Assembly (NCBI GenBank): GCA_020053735.1
Contig: JAGVMP010000019.1
Coordinates: 62,001-126,000, forward strand
Source of the DNA: Pseudomonadota bacterium
GTDB taxonomy: Bacteria > Pseudomonadota > Gammaproteobacteria > Burkholderiales > Methylophilaceae
DNA length: 64,000 nucleotides
Direction: 5' to 3'
Every line of letters starts with the position of its first letter. Positions within the stretch are counted from its first letter, which is position 1. The translations under genes were made by a program, and so were the position numbers. The notes beneath the pieces were generated by a model. It was given only the letters and a program-made list of their open reading frames with translations, was not told where the DNA came from and did not search any database. Positions 19,281 through 28,616 of the stretch are shown here, in pieces.

Positions 19281-20774
19281 ATGAAAACTTTAGAGACTGA
19301 TGTGTTATTAGTGGGTGGTGGCATTATGAGTGCCACGCTAGGAATGTTGTTGCAGCAACTTGACCCAACACTTAGTATTACCATGGTAGAACAGTTGCCA
19401 GAGGTGGCTTTAGAAAGCTCAGATGCGCTCAATAATGCTGGCACTGGCCATGCGGGTTATTGTGAACTGAACTACACGCCACAAGCCGATGATGGCAATA
19501 TCAACATACAGCGGGCTTTAGAAATTAACGCTGCCTTTGAGGCTTCTTTACAGTTTTGGTCCCATCTAGTGAATACTGGCGCCTTGCCTGCTCCTATGCA
19601 CTTTATCAATAAAACACCGCATTTAAGCTTTGTATGGGGCGATAAAGACGTGGCGTTTCTAAAACAGCGTGTTGAATTGCTTAAGCAGCATCATTTGTTT
19701 GCTGATATGCAATACAGCGAAGATTTTAAGCAGCTACAAACTTGGATGCCGCTGATGATGGCAAGTCGAAATGACAATACCAAACTAGCGGCTAGTTATG
19801 TTGCGCATGGCTCAGACGTGGATTTTGGCGCTCTCACCCGCCAGATGGTGGCACACTTAAACAAGCAAAAGAACTTCAAGTTGCTCACTAACACGCAAGT
19901 TAAAAATCTCAATAAAGTTAAAAATCGTGCCAAAGATAATAACTGGCATATAAAGCTAGTTGATTTAAGTACCAAGCACACTCAAACAATCAAGGCAAAA
20001 TTTGTATTTTTAGGCGCTGGTGGTGGCGCATTGCCTTTATTGCAAAAAGCAGATATTGATGAAAGTAAGGGTTATGGCGGCTTTCCTGTCAGTGGGCAGT
20101 GGCTTATTTGTAAAAATCCTGAAATCATCAAGCAACATGATGCCAAGGTATATGGTAAAGCAGCACTAGGCGCCCCGCCAATGTCTGTGCCACACCTTGA
20201 TACGCGCATGATTGATGGCAAGCCCGCCTTGCTTTTTGGACCATTTGCTGGCTTTACCACCAAGTTTTTAAAAGCAGGGTCTAAACTTGATTTGGCAAAA
20301 TCTGTTAAGGCAAACAACTTCAAAGCCTTGCTAGGCGTAGGTAAACACAATTTAGACCTAACCAAATATTTGATGAAAGAAGCGACGCAAACCCATGAGC
20401 AGAGAATGAATGCATTACGTAATTTTTTGCCAGATGCAGTTAATGTCGACTGGGTGTTAGAAGATGCTGGCCAGCGTGTACAGATTATCAAAAACTGTAA
20501 TAAAAAATGGGGCAAGTTAGAATTCGGCACCGAAATTGTCGCCTCAAAAGATGGCACTTTAGCGGCTTTATTGGGCGCATCTCCAGGCGCATCAGTAAGT
20601 GTGCAAGCCATGATTGATGTGATAGAACGTTGCTTCGCAGAGCAAATGCAAAGTAAGGCTTGGGCGGACAAAATATGTACTTTAGTACCCTCTTACGGGC
20701 AATCACTGATTAACGATGCAACATTGCTAAAACAAGTGCGCAACAACACCTTAAGCACGCTCAATTTGCAATAA
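19281..20774 (+). CDS. mqo: malate:quinone oxidoreductase
   Basis: FAD-dependent membrane-associated enzyme that oxidises malate to oxaloacetate and passes electrons to quinone, bypassing NAD-malate dehydrogenase in the TCA cycle. The N-terminal dinucleotide-binding motif VLLVGGGIMSATLG (residues ~8-21) and the family signature NNAGTGHAGYCELNYTP (~51-67) are intact, as is the C-terminal LLGASPGASVSVQAM. The length of 497 residues is normal. There is no strong ribosome binding site before ATG 19281. It follows the infA terminator and is presumably transcribed alone. Confidence 0.96.
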   Translation: MKTLETDVLLVGGGIMSATLGMLLQQLDPTLSITMVEQLPEVALESSDALNNAGTGHAGYCELNYTPQADDGNINIQRALEINAAFEASLQFWSHLVNTGALPAPMHFINKTPHLSFVWGDKDVAFLKQRVELLKQHHLFADMQYSEDFKQLQTWMPLMMASRNDNTKLAASYVAHGSDVDFGALTRQMVAHLNKQKNFKLLTNTQVKNLNKVKNRAKDNNWHIKLVDLSTKHTQTIKAKFVFLGAGGGALPLLQKADIDESKGYGGFPVSGQWLICKNPEIIKQHDAKVYGKAALGAPPMSVPHLDTRMIDGKPALLFGPFAGFTTKFLKAGSKLDLAKSVKANNFKALLGVGKHNLDLTKYLMKEATQTHEQRMNALRNFLPDAVNVDWVLEDAGQRVQIIKNCNKKWGKLEFGTEIVASKDGTLAALLGASPGASVSVQAMIDVIERCFAEQMQSKAWADKICTLVPSYGQSLINDATLLKQVRNNTLSTLNLQ

Positions 20775-20870
20775 ACCACGTGAGAGTCATCTAGTTAAAC
20801 AATACCCCTTGCTACTTATTGCGCGCAAATAATTTATGCGCTATTGTAGTCATTAAAGGGGAAATTGGTT

Positions 20871-21353
20871 ATGAATGAGTTCGAAAACTTGCATCTAAAC
20901 AAACACCTGTGTTTTGCACTCTATACAGCATCGCATGCTCTAGTTAACACTTATAGCGAGCGTTTAAGCGAGGTTGGTTTAAACTACGAACAATACCTAG
21001 TGATGGTGTTATTGTGGCAACATCAGCAGCTATCCCCGCAACAACTTGCTGAAAAGCTGCATATAGACGAGATTGCCCTAAGACCAATTATCAAATCACT
21101 CGAATTTGCTAGCTTAGTCACAAGTGAACGTAGCAACCAAAATGACCGCACTGTCATAATCTCACTTACTGTACAGGGCGCTGAAATTCAGCATAAAACC
21201 AGCCAAATTCAGCAAAAAATGGCATGCGAAACGGGCTTAACAGATTTAGAACACATTGAGCTGCGCGAAAAACTAGATAAACTACTCGATAATTTTAAAA
21301 CACGCATTCAGCGCACTGACAGGTGGGTGAAAAACCTGCCCGCAGACCTATAA
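20871..21353 (+). CDS. MarR-family regulator, OhrR-like
   Basis: A 160-residue winged-helix repressor of the MarR family. The segment HLCFALYTASHALV near the N-terminus resembles OhrR, including the Cys that senses organic peroxides in that group, and the helix-turn-helix with wing (SPQQLAEKLHIDE...RSNQNDRTVIISLT) is clear. ATG 20871 is preceded by AAAGGGGAA. An AT-core palindrome (AAATAATTT, 20827-20835, flanked by GCGC) upstream could be its own operator. No ohr gene lies next to it, so its targets are elsewhere or it regulates only itself. Confidence 0.85.
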   Translation: MNEFENLHLNKHLCFALYTASHALVNTYSERLSEVGLNYEQYLVMVLLWQHQQLSPQQLAEKLHIDEIALRPIIKSLEFASLVTSERSNQNDRTVIISLTVQGAEIQHKTSQIQQKMACETGLTDLEHIELREKLDKLLDNFKTRIQRTDRWVKNLPADL

Positions 21354-21372
21354 ACCAAAGAGTCTTGGTAAA

Positions 21373-22146
21373 TTAGACTGTCTTAAGGCTGCGCTGACGA
21401 CGTGCCTCATACAAGCAGATTCCGCTTGCCACGCTCACATTCAAGCTTTCAACGCTGCCAAACATTGGGATTGTTACCAATGCATCACAAGTTTCTGCTG
21501 TTAAGCGTCGTATGCCGTCGCCTTCAGCACCCAGCACAATCGCAATCGGCCCATCTAGTTTGGTATTCAGCAGACTAGCAGGCGCATCCATGCCATTGGG
21601 AGCATCTAATGCGGTGCCCACAACAAACACGCCTGCATCTTTTAACTCTCGCAAAGTACGTGCTAGATTCGTCACTGCAATAAATGGCACCGTCTCAGCC
21701 GCGCCGCTCGCCACTTTACGTACTGTCGCGTTCAAGCCTACTGCCCGATCTTTAGGTGCGATGACTGCATGAACCCCCATCGCGTCCGCTACCCGCAAGC
21801 AAGCACCAAGGTTGTGGGGATCTTCTACGCCATCTAACACCAAGAAGAACGGCGGTTCTGTTAGCTCTGATTCCAAGATGTCATGAATATCCTTGTAGGG
21901 AATCGGCGTATCGATGACGCGCGCCAATACGCCCTGATGCCGACCATTCATGCCAGCCAAGCCATCCAACCTTGACTTATCCACCTGCATCACACGCACA
22001 TTGGCATTTTCAGCCAAATTAAGTAAATCCTTCATGCGCGCATCGATTCTATCGCGGTCGATTAAAATTTCCTCAATGCTCGTCACATGCTGGCGCATGC
22101 GGCTTAACACAGCGTGAAAGCCAAATAAAATACGTGCATCACTCAT
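21373..22146 (-). CDS. rlmB: 23S rRNA (guanosine-2'-O-)-methyltransferase
   Basis: SpoU/TrmH-family knotted methyltransferase that modifies G2251 in the 23S rRNA P loop. An N-terminal L30e-like substrate-binding domain (~1-75) is followed by the SPOUT domain with motifs [28 protein letters not shown] and [13 protein letters not shown]. Its length of 257 residues is normal. It lies 63 bp downstream of rnr on the same strand, the usual rnr-rlmB pair, so the two are probably co-transcribed. Confidence 0.95.
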   Translation of the reverse strand: MSDARILFGFHAVLSRMRQHVTSIEEILIDRDRIDARMKDLLNLAENANVRVMQVDKSRLDGLAGMNGRHQGVLARVIDTPIPYKDIHDILESELTEPPFFLVLDGVEDPHNLGACLRVADAMGVHAVIAPKDRAVGLNATVRKVASGAAETVPFIAVTNLARTLRELKDAGVFVVGTALDAPNGMDAPASLLNTKLDGPIAIVLGAEGDGIRRLTAETCDALVTIPMFGSVESLNVSVASGICLYEARRQRSLKTV

Positions 22147-22209
22147 GGCTTACACTCAATTGTTTTGAACTCAACTCTTTGATTGCGTTCTTCTTCATCG
22201 TTCTCGTAC

Positions 22210-24630
22210 TCATCTTTTTGGTTTACCTTTGTTTTTGTTACTTTTAGACTTTTGTTTAACCACAGGCTTGGCTACTTTTTTACCGCCGCCACTGCGGTCA
22301 TGTTTAGCCTTTCCTAGCGCACGCGTACTTAACGGTTTAAACTCTGTAGATACATTGTGTTTATTCACATTTAACGTATTATTTTTAGCTGCTCTGGAAG
22401 GCGCATGGATATTGGTTTGCAGGGCACCTGTTTTGATGTGTGATGAATGGCTAATCAAAGTAAAGTCAATTTTACTGGTTTCCAAATCTACCCGCGCCAC
22501 TTTTACTGTGAGCCTATCGCCCAGCCTAAAACGCGCGCCGGTGCGCTCACCCACCATTTCGTGGCGCGCTTTGTCGTAATTGAAGTAGTCGTTACCCAGC
22601 TCGGTAACGTGCACCAAGCCTTCCACATACACGCCATCTAACGCCACAAATACGCCAAAACTGGTCACGCCCGCTACGGTGCCTTCAAATACCTCGCCGA
22701 TTTTATCCTGCATAAAATAGCATTTAAGCCAATTATTCACGTCACGCGTGGCATCATCGGCCCGGCGTTCAGTCATACTGCAATGCACGCCTAAATTGTT
22801 CCAGTCTTTGGCATTGTATTTTTCGCCATTCAGGCCTTCATTTTTATTTAGTACAGCTTTAATGGCACGGTGAATCAGCAAATCAGGATAGCGGCGAATA
22901 GGTGAGGTAAAGTGCGCATACGCCTCATAAGCTAAGCCAAAATGGCCCACATTATCGGGGCTATACACCGCTTGCTGCATAGAACGCAGCAGTACCGTTT
23001 GTAACAGTTGCGCATCTGGGCGGTCTTTAATTTGTTGCATCAACTTGCTGTAATCTTTGGCATGCGGTTTTTCGCCACCACCCACGCCAAATCCAACCTC
23101 GCCCATGAATGTGCGCAAAGCTTCTAGCTTCTCTGGCGTTGGGCCTTCATGGATACGATACAGTGCGGCGTGCTCGCGTGATTTAAGGAAATCCGCTGCA
23201 CACACGTTAGCGGCCAGCATGCATTCTTCAATCAGTTTGTGTGCATCATTACGACTGACCGGCACAATGCGTTCAATTTTGCCGTTATCGTCAAACATCA
23301 TCATGGTTTCGGTGGATTCAAACTCAATGGCACCGCGCTTTTCGCGCTGAGTTAACATCAACTTAAATAGCGCATACAAATTTTGTGCATGTGGCATCAC
23401 GTGTGCATATTCCTGCGCTGTTTCACCTTGTGGATTCTCAAGCATTTCCGCCACTTTTGTGTACGTCATACGTGCCTTAGAACGCATCACAGATGGGTAA
23501 AACTTGTACTGTTTAACCACACCAAAAGCATCAGTTTGCATATCACACACCATGCACAGCCGTTCTACATCTGGGTTAAGCGAACATAGGCCGTTAGAAA
23601 GTGCTTCTGGCAACATGGGAATCACTCGGCGTGGGAAATATACTGAATTGCCGCGCTCAAACGCGTCTTTATCCAGCGCGTCGTCAGGCTTCACATAAAA
23701 GCTTACGTCGGCAATCGCCACGACTAATCTCCATGCGACGCCAACCTTTTCAGCATACACGGCATCATCAAAATCACGCGCCGTTTCACCATCAATCGTA
23801 ATCAGCGGCATGTCACGCAAATCAATGCGTCCTTGATAATCTGCAGCCTGCACCTGCTTGGGAATGCGCTCTGCCTGACTGAGTGCTGCAGGCGAAAATT
23901 GATGCGGTAATTTGTGTTTTCTTAGCGCAATCTCAATTTCCATGCCGCTATCAGCATAGTTACCCAAAATCTGCACCACTTTGCCCATTGGGTGCGCGTG
24001 TACTGAGGGTTGTTCAGTCAACTCCACCATCACCACTTGGCCAGGCTTAGCGCCCATATCTAGATGGTAAGGAATCAAAATATCTTGGTTAATGCGTTTA
24101 TCCTCAGCCGCCACAATAGTCACGCCTTGGCCTTGTATCACGCGCCCTACTAAGCTTTTGGTGCTACGCTCTAGCACCTCAACAATTTTGCCTTCAGGCC
24201 GGCCTTTTCTATCCAATCCTGCCATGCGCACCATGACACGGTCGCCATGCATCACTTGCGCCATCTCGCGTGGGCCTAAGAATAAGTCTTCAGGATGTTT
24301 GGTTTTGTCGTCAGGCACCAAAAAGCCAAAGCCATCAGGGTGACCCTGTACAGTGCCAGCTATAGCGTGAATTTTCTCAGTTAAGCACAGCGCGCCCTTA
24401 CGGTTGCGCATAATTTGGCCTTCACGCTCCATGGCGTTGAGGCGTTTGTTAAAGTTATCACGTTCATCAGAACCGATATCCAGCAACAGATAAAGTTGCT
24501 CAAGACCCAACGGCACGCCTTGGTCCGCTAATACCTGTAGTACTAGTTCACGACTGGGTAAAGGCGCATCATATTGCGCCGCCTCCCTTGAGGCATGCGG
24601 ATCGTTACTTCTACTTTTTTTTGTTGACAA
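22210..24630 (-). CDS. rnr: ribonuclease R
   Basis: 3'-5' exoribonuclease of the RNase II/R family, 806 residues, acting on structured RNA. Domains in order are an N-terminal helix-turn-helix (~25-90), cold-shock domains, the RNB catalytic domain with the acidic cluster in DGETARDFDDAVYAE (~275-290), an S1 domain (~650-735) and a Lys-rich basic tail. The start appears to be TTG 24630; no ATG occurs before ~47 residues into the frame. It is divergent from tRNA-Leu with a 71-bp gap that contains a perfect 16-bp palindrome. Confidence 0.95.
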   Translation of the reverse strand: MSTKKSRSNDPHASREAAQYDAPLPSRELVLQVLADQGVPLGLEQLYLLLDIGSDERDNFNKRLNAMEREGQIMRNRKGALCLTEKIHAIAGTVQGHPDGFGFLVPDDKTKHPEDLFLGPREMAQVMHGDRVMVRMAGLDRKGRPEGKIVEVLERSTKSLVGRVIQGQGVTIVAAEDKRINQDILIPYHLDMGAKPGQVVMVELTEQPSVHAHPMGKVVQILGNYADSGMEIEIALRKHKLPHQFSPAALSQAERIPKQVQAADYQGRIDLRDMPLITIDGETARDFDDAVYAEKVGVAWRLVVAIADVSFYVKPDDALDKDAFERGNSVYFPRRVIPMLPEALSNGLCSLNPDVERLCMVCDMQTDAFGVVKQYKFYPSVMRSKARMTYTKVAEMLENPQGETAQEYAHVMPHAQNLYALFKLMLTQREKRGAIEFESTETMMMFDDNGKIERIVPVSRNDAHKLIEECMLAANVCAADFLKSREHAALYRIHEGPTPEKLEALRTFMGEVGFGVGGGEKPHAKDYSKLMQQIKDRPDAQLLQTVLLRSMQQAVYSPDNVGHFGLAYEAYAHFTSPIRRYPDLLIHRAIKAVLNKNEGLNGEKYNAKDWNNLGVHCSMTERRADDATRDVNNWLKCYFMQDKIGEVFEGTVAGVTSFGVFVALDGVYVEGLVHVTELGNDYFNYDKARHEMVGERTGARFRLGDRLTVKVARVDLETSKIDFTLISHSSHIKTGALQTNIHAPSRAAKNNTLNVNKHNVSTEFKPLSTRALGKAKHDRSGGGKKVAKPVVKQKSKSNKNKGKPKR

Positions 24631-24701
24631 GTTATTCGCTTTCTATAAAATTCGGCGCATTGTAAAAGCGATATCGCTTTATATCTGTATAATTCAAGCA
24701 T

Positions 24702-24786
24702 GCCCAGATGGCGGAATTGGTAGACGCGCAGGTTTCAGATACCTGTATCGAGAGATGTGGAGGTTCGAGTCCTCTTCCGGGCACCA
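24702..24786 (+). tRNA. tRNA-Leu (anticodon CAG)
   Basis: An 85-base class II tRNA with the CCA end encoded. The acceptor begins GCCCAGA and pairs with TCCGGGC (one A-C mismatch). The D arm contains the Leu-type TGGTAGACGC. The anticodon loop TTCAGAT gives CAG, read as Leu. The variable arm is long and the T loop is TTCGAGT. A TATAAT box lies at 24688-24693, close to the 5' end. Confidence 0.96.
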
Positions 24787-25297
24787 CTTTAAAAATCTTT
24801 TTTTGTATCTATTGGATAACTAATTTTTGGTCAGTTAAAGCAATTCTTACAAGTGATTCATTGTACTATGAAACCAAGTAGCTATCTATTGTGAAACTAT
24901 TAAGGAATTGACTGTAATCAATAGGGCAACATTAACAACCAAGATGCTTGCTGAAAATAAACCAGTAAGTTCATCACCACCAAACCCTGAATTAATTTCG
25001 GATGATTAATTACTTATTAATCAATCATATACTTAATATTGATTAGCCCTAAATTTACTGGTGTTACTATATTAATTTACAAGCAATCCGAGTAAAATTG
25101 GACATCACTTAAGAAAAAAACCATTTGGTGAAGAGTACTCGCATTTTAATAAAACCAATTTTTGTAATTGGTTTTATTAATCGGCCTGAATTCTAACATG
25201 TACCATTAAAGTAATTTTGCGACACAAATATCCTGCAAAAATTTACTAATTGACCACCGATTGTATTAACTATTAACTAAATTATCGGCAAGACTAA
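24787..25297. other. intergenic region with a gene remnant and a strong inverted repeat
   Basis: No complete gene is seen in these ~510 bases. A plus-strand frame without a usual start is open from 24872 to the TAA at 25007-25009 and reads like protein; an internal ATG at 24944 would give only 21 residues. I do not recognise it. At 25146-25180 there is a perfect 15-bp inverted repeat with a five-base loop. The rest is AT-rich and should hold the promoter of the gene at 25298. Confidence 0.5.
25146..25180. repeat. perfect 15-bp inverted repeat
   Basis: TTAATAAAACCAATT is followed by TTTGT and then its exact complement. It is 118 bp before the sugar transferase gene. It could be an intrinsic terminator for upstream transcription or a regulator site for the polysaccharide locus. 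Confidence 0.75.
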
Positions 25298-26734
25298 ATG
25301 GCTTATAGAAAAAAAAAATCAAGAACGATTTTACAAAGACGCAATAATCTAAGCAATACGATTCAGCAATTGCTTGACGGCATGGCCGTGATTGGCGTGA
25401 CATTCGCGCTGATTCAATACCATTATCTATACATTGGCGGCATTACCAGTCCATACATGGTAATGCTACTGATATTACTAGGCAATCTAGCAATAACCTA
25501 TGACAGGTTTGCTATCTACAGAAGCAACGGCCCTTTTCTAGATAAAGCAACTGATCTATTAAAAGCATGGTCGCTTACTTTCCTGTCATTAATTGTATTG
25601 GCGTTCCTAACAAAACAGACTGAAACATTTTCTAGATACTTAATGGGACAGCTTTATGTGATTGGTTACCTCACACAAGTAGTCTTACATGCTGTATTCA
25701 GAGTGATTTATAAAAAAATAATACTAAACCCAGAACAAAACGAAAAAGTACTGATAGTTGGACAAAGTCGATTAGCCTATTATTTGCAGCAAAAAATTTC
25801 TAGTAACCCTTGGATTGGAGAGCAGGTCGTAGGCTTTATACAAATGCCAGACGATGTCCCAGCCTCTGGTAGAAAAACGTCTGGCAGAAAGCGTGATCCT
25901 CTAATATTAGGTGATATTGAAGATTTGCCAGCGTTGATTGATGAGTACAACATCAGCATCGTATATATTGTTACACCGCTCAAGTCATCTAAAGCTTTAG
26001 AAGATATCTATCTGAATATACTAGATAAATATGTTTCAATTCACTGGATTCCCGACATATTTGCGTTGCGCTTAATGAACCACAGCGTCAAAGAAATTTC
26101 TGGCATTCCTGTGGTGACCCTTTCAGAAACACCGCTGATAGGCATGCGCTTATTACAGAAAGCGATCGAGGACAGAGTGCTGTCAGTTTTAATATTAATT
26201 ATCATTAGCCCTATATTACTTCTGGTTGCCATAGCAGTTAAATTAGATAGTCCAGGCCCCGTATTTTTTAGGCAAAATCGTGCTGGATGGAGCGGAAAAT
26301 CGTTCAAAATATGGAAATTTCGTAGCATGTATGTTCATAAAGAAGAAGCTGGTAAATTGAAGCAAGCTGAAAAAAATGACAGCAGAATCACTCGTGTAGG
26401 TGCTTTTATACGTAAAACCAGTCTTGATGAGTTACCACAAATATTTAATGTGCTCATAGGAGACATGTCTTTAGTGGGCCCTAGACCGCATGCTATGCAG
26501 CATGACAGAGAATACTCACAAAGAATTTTTGACTACTTTGCGCGACATCATATTAAGCCTGGCATCACTGGGCTTGCGCAGGTACGTGGATTAAGGGGCG
26601 AAACAAAAGATATTGACCAAATGATTCAGCGTATAGAATCGGATATTGAATACATTAATAACTGGTCAGTATGGTTGGATATTAAAATATTATTGTTAAC
26701 CACTTTCAAACTCAGCGGTAAAAGCGCTTACTAA
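25298..26734 (+). CDS. undecaprenyl-phosphate hexose-1-phosphate transferase
   Basis: A 478-residue WcaJ/EpsB-type membrane enzyme that starts a polysaccharide repeat unit by moving glucose- or galactose-1-phosphate to undecaprenyl phosphate. Four hydrophobic segments lie in the first ~135 residues, a CoA-binding-like Rossmann region follows (~145-255), and the C-terminal bacterial sugar transferase domain starts near 275 with the re-entrant helix, then PVFFRQNRAGW, KFRSM, SLDELPQ and VGPRPHA. The ribosome binding site is weak. It is the first gene of the EPS locus and is convergent with the galE operon. Confidence 0.93.
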   Translation: MAYRKKKSRTILQRRNNLSNTIQQLLDGMAVIGVTFALIQYHYLYIGGITSPYMVMLLILLGNLAITYDRFAIYRSNGPFLDKATDLLKAWSLTFLSLIVLAFLTKQTETFSRYLMGQLYVIGYLTQVVLHAVFRVIYKKIILNPEQNEKVLIVGQSRLAYYLQQKISSNPWIGEQVVGFIQMPDDVPASGRKTSGRKRDPLILGDIEDLPALIDEYNISIVYIVTPLKSSKALEDIYLNILDKYVSIHWIPDIFALRLMNHSVKEISGIPVVTLSETPLIGMRLLQKAIEDRVLSVLILIIISPILLLVAIAVKLDSPGPVFFRQNRAGWSGKSFKIWKFRSMYVHKEEAGKLKQAEKNDSRITRVGAFIRKTSLDELPQIFNVLIGDMSLVGPRPHAMQHDREYSQRIFDYFARHHIKPGITGLAQVRGLRGETKDIDQMIQRIESDIEYINNWSVWLDIKILLLTTFKLSGKSAY

Positions 26735-26750
26735 TCAACTTTACACATTT

Positions 26751-27767
26751 TTAATTGCTGGTATAACCTTGAGGATTATTGGATTGCCAGTGCCAAGCAT
26801 CTCGGCACATTGCTTGAACATCTAACTTGGCGCGCCAGCCTAGTAAGAATTCGGCTAAGTCTGGATTGGCGTAGCAGGTTGCGACGTCGCCAGGTCGACG
26901 CGCCACAATGCGATATGGCACAGCCTGACCAGTACTCATTTCAAATGCTTTTACTAGCTCCAGCACGCTACAACCCTTGCCTGTTCCTAAATTAACCGTC
27001 ATCAAACCTGCATGATGATTAAGTGCTTGCAGAGCCGCTAAGTGGCCTAATGCCAAGTCTACAACATGAATGTAATCACGCACACCAGTACCATCTATCG
27101 TAGGGTAATCAGAACCGAATATACTCAGTTCTTTCAAACGCCCAACAGCCACCTGCGAAATATACGGCATTAGATTATTCGGGATGCCATTTGGATCTTC
27201 TCCAATCAAGCCACTTTCGTGCGCTCCCACTGGATTAAAATAACGCAGAATGGCAATGCCCCATTCACTGTCTGAAGCTGCCAAATCACGATAGATTTGC
27301 TCTACCATCAGCTTAGAGTGCCCATAGGGATTAACGGGCTTGAGTGGTGAATCCTCATGAATTTGTGCATCATCGCTCGTGTCGTAGACGGTGGCGGAAG
27401 AACTAAATACAATCCGTTTAACGTTAAACTCGGACATGACTTCGACCAATGCAACACTGCCAGCAACATTATTATCATAATAAGTAAGTGGCATTCTGAC
27501 CGACTCGCCCACCGCTTTGTGTCCTGCAAAATGAATCACCGTATCAATAGCATGCAGAGAAAATAGCTCGCGCAAGCAAACACGGTCACGCACATCACCT
27601 TGTTTAAATACAACTGAACGCCCGGTTAACTTTTCTACGCGCTTTAAAGACTCTATCTTGCTATTGCTAAAATTATCCAATACGACAACATCAAATCCTG
27701 CATTTATTAGCTCCACGCAAGTATGCGAGCCAATATAACCTGCACCGCCAGTGACCAATATATTCAA
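26751..27767 (-). CDS. galE: UDP-glucose 4-epimerase
   Basis: Short-chain dehydrogenase-type epimerase that interconverts UDP-glucose and UDP-galactose for polysaccharide synthesis. The NAD-binding GGAGYIGSHT motif lies near residue 7, the catalytic YGHSK lies near 149, and the length (338) is normal. The start is TTG at 27767 with GGGG six bases upstream. It lies nine bases behind the ATPase gene at 27777, at the downstream end of a long minus-strand operon that begins near 39070. Confidence 0.95.
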   Translation of the reverse strand: MNILVTGGAGYIGSHTCVELINAGFDVVVLDNFSNSKIESLKRVEKLTGRSVVFKQGDVRDRVCLRELFSLHAIDTVIHFAGHKAVGESVRMPLTYYDNNVAGSVALVEVMSEFNVKRIVFSSSATVYDTSDDAQIHEDSPLKPVNPYGHSKLMVEQIYRDLAASDSEWGIAILRYFNPVGAHESGLIGEDPNGIPNNLMPYISQVAVGRLKELSIFGSDYPTIDGTGVRDYIHVVDLALGHLAALQALNHHAGLMTVNLGTGKGCSVLELVKAFEMSTGQAVPYRIVARRPGDVATCYANPDLAEFLLGWRAKLDVQAMCRDAWHWQSNNPQGYTSN

Positions 27768-27776
27768 AATAAACCC

Positions 27777-28595
27777 CTAAACACCCAACACACCAAACTC
27801 AGCACGATCTTTAATGACTTCGCGCACTAGGTTAACGTCAATTTTCTCGGCATTTGTAGAATAGCCATAAACCAAAGTGGTATCACAAAGAATATTAATG
27901 CTACGCGGGATGCCGCGTGCAGCCTCTCCAATCAAACGTGTCGCAGCAGGTGTAAATAAAGGCTCATCACGCCCAGCAATATGTAAACGATGCTGAATAT
28001 ATTTATCAACCTCGAATGATTCTAGTGGCGGGATGAAAAAATCAACTGAAACTCGCTGAAAAAACTGCTGTAAATCAGGGCGGCGCAACAAGTCTCTTAA
28101 TTGTGGTTGGCCTACTAAAATAATTTGTAGTAACTGATCTTTATCTGCATTGATGTTAGATAACATACGCAGCGACTCAAGTGAGCTAGGGCTTAAATTT
28201 TGCGCCTCATCAATAATGAGCACTACGCGTTTTTTTTCCACATAAGATTTAATTAAAAACTGCTGAAAATCATCATATAAAGCTAAGGGTGACTTCCCCT
28301 CATAAGGCTGACTGAATGCCAGCATAATCCAACTGAGCAAGTCATCAATATTCTGGTGTGTGTTATAAACAATTCCAACCGTCAGCTCATTACCGAGGTT
28401 GTTTAGCATATGTCTTACAAGGGTTGTTTTTCCACAACCAATCTCGCCACAAATGACCGAAAATCCCGCGTGATTTTGAACGCCATACTCCAGCATGGCA
28501 TAAGCCATGCTGTGGCGTAAGCCAAAAAACAAGAAATCCGGATCTGGCAGAATAGAGAATGGCTTCTCTTTCAACCCATAAAATGCTTCATACAT
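27777..28595 (-). CDS. ExeA/GspA-like AAA ATPase of exosortase-type loci
   Basis: A 272-residue AAA ATPase that begins MYEAFYGLKEKPF, typical of the ATPases associated with exosortase/polysaccharide loci and related to ExeA. Walker A GEIGCGKTT lies near residue 50, Walker B VVLIIDEAQ near 123, and the sensor-like GRDEPLFTPAATRLI region near 212. It lacks the peptidoglycan-binding C-terminus of full-length ExeA. The presumed role is energising assembly or secretion of the polysaccharide; the exact function is unproven in this family. Confidence 0.88.
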   Translation of the reverse strand: MYEAFYGLKEKPFSILPDPDFLFFGLRHSMAYAMLEYGVQNHAGFSVICGEIGCGKTTLVRHMLNNLGNELTVGIVYNTHQNIDDLLSWIMLAFSQPYEGKSPLALYDDFQQFLIKSYVEKKRVVLIIDEAQNLSPSSLESLRMLSNINADKDQLLQIILVGQPQLRDLLRRPDLQQFFQRVSVDFFIPPLESFEVDKYIQHRLHIAGRDEPLFTPAATRLIGEAARGIPRSINILCDTTLVYGYSTNAEKIDVNLVREVIKDRAEFGVLGV

Positions 28596-28616
28596 ATTTA
28601 ACGCCTTATTGACTGT

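Noticed and set aside
20072..20671. 199-residue minus-strand frame inside mqo
   Set aside because: It lies wholly antisense to a highly conserved enzyme and shows no recognisable domain.
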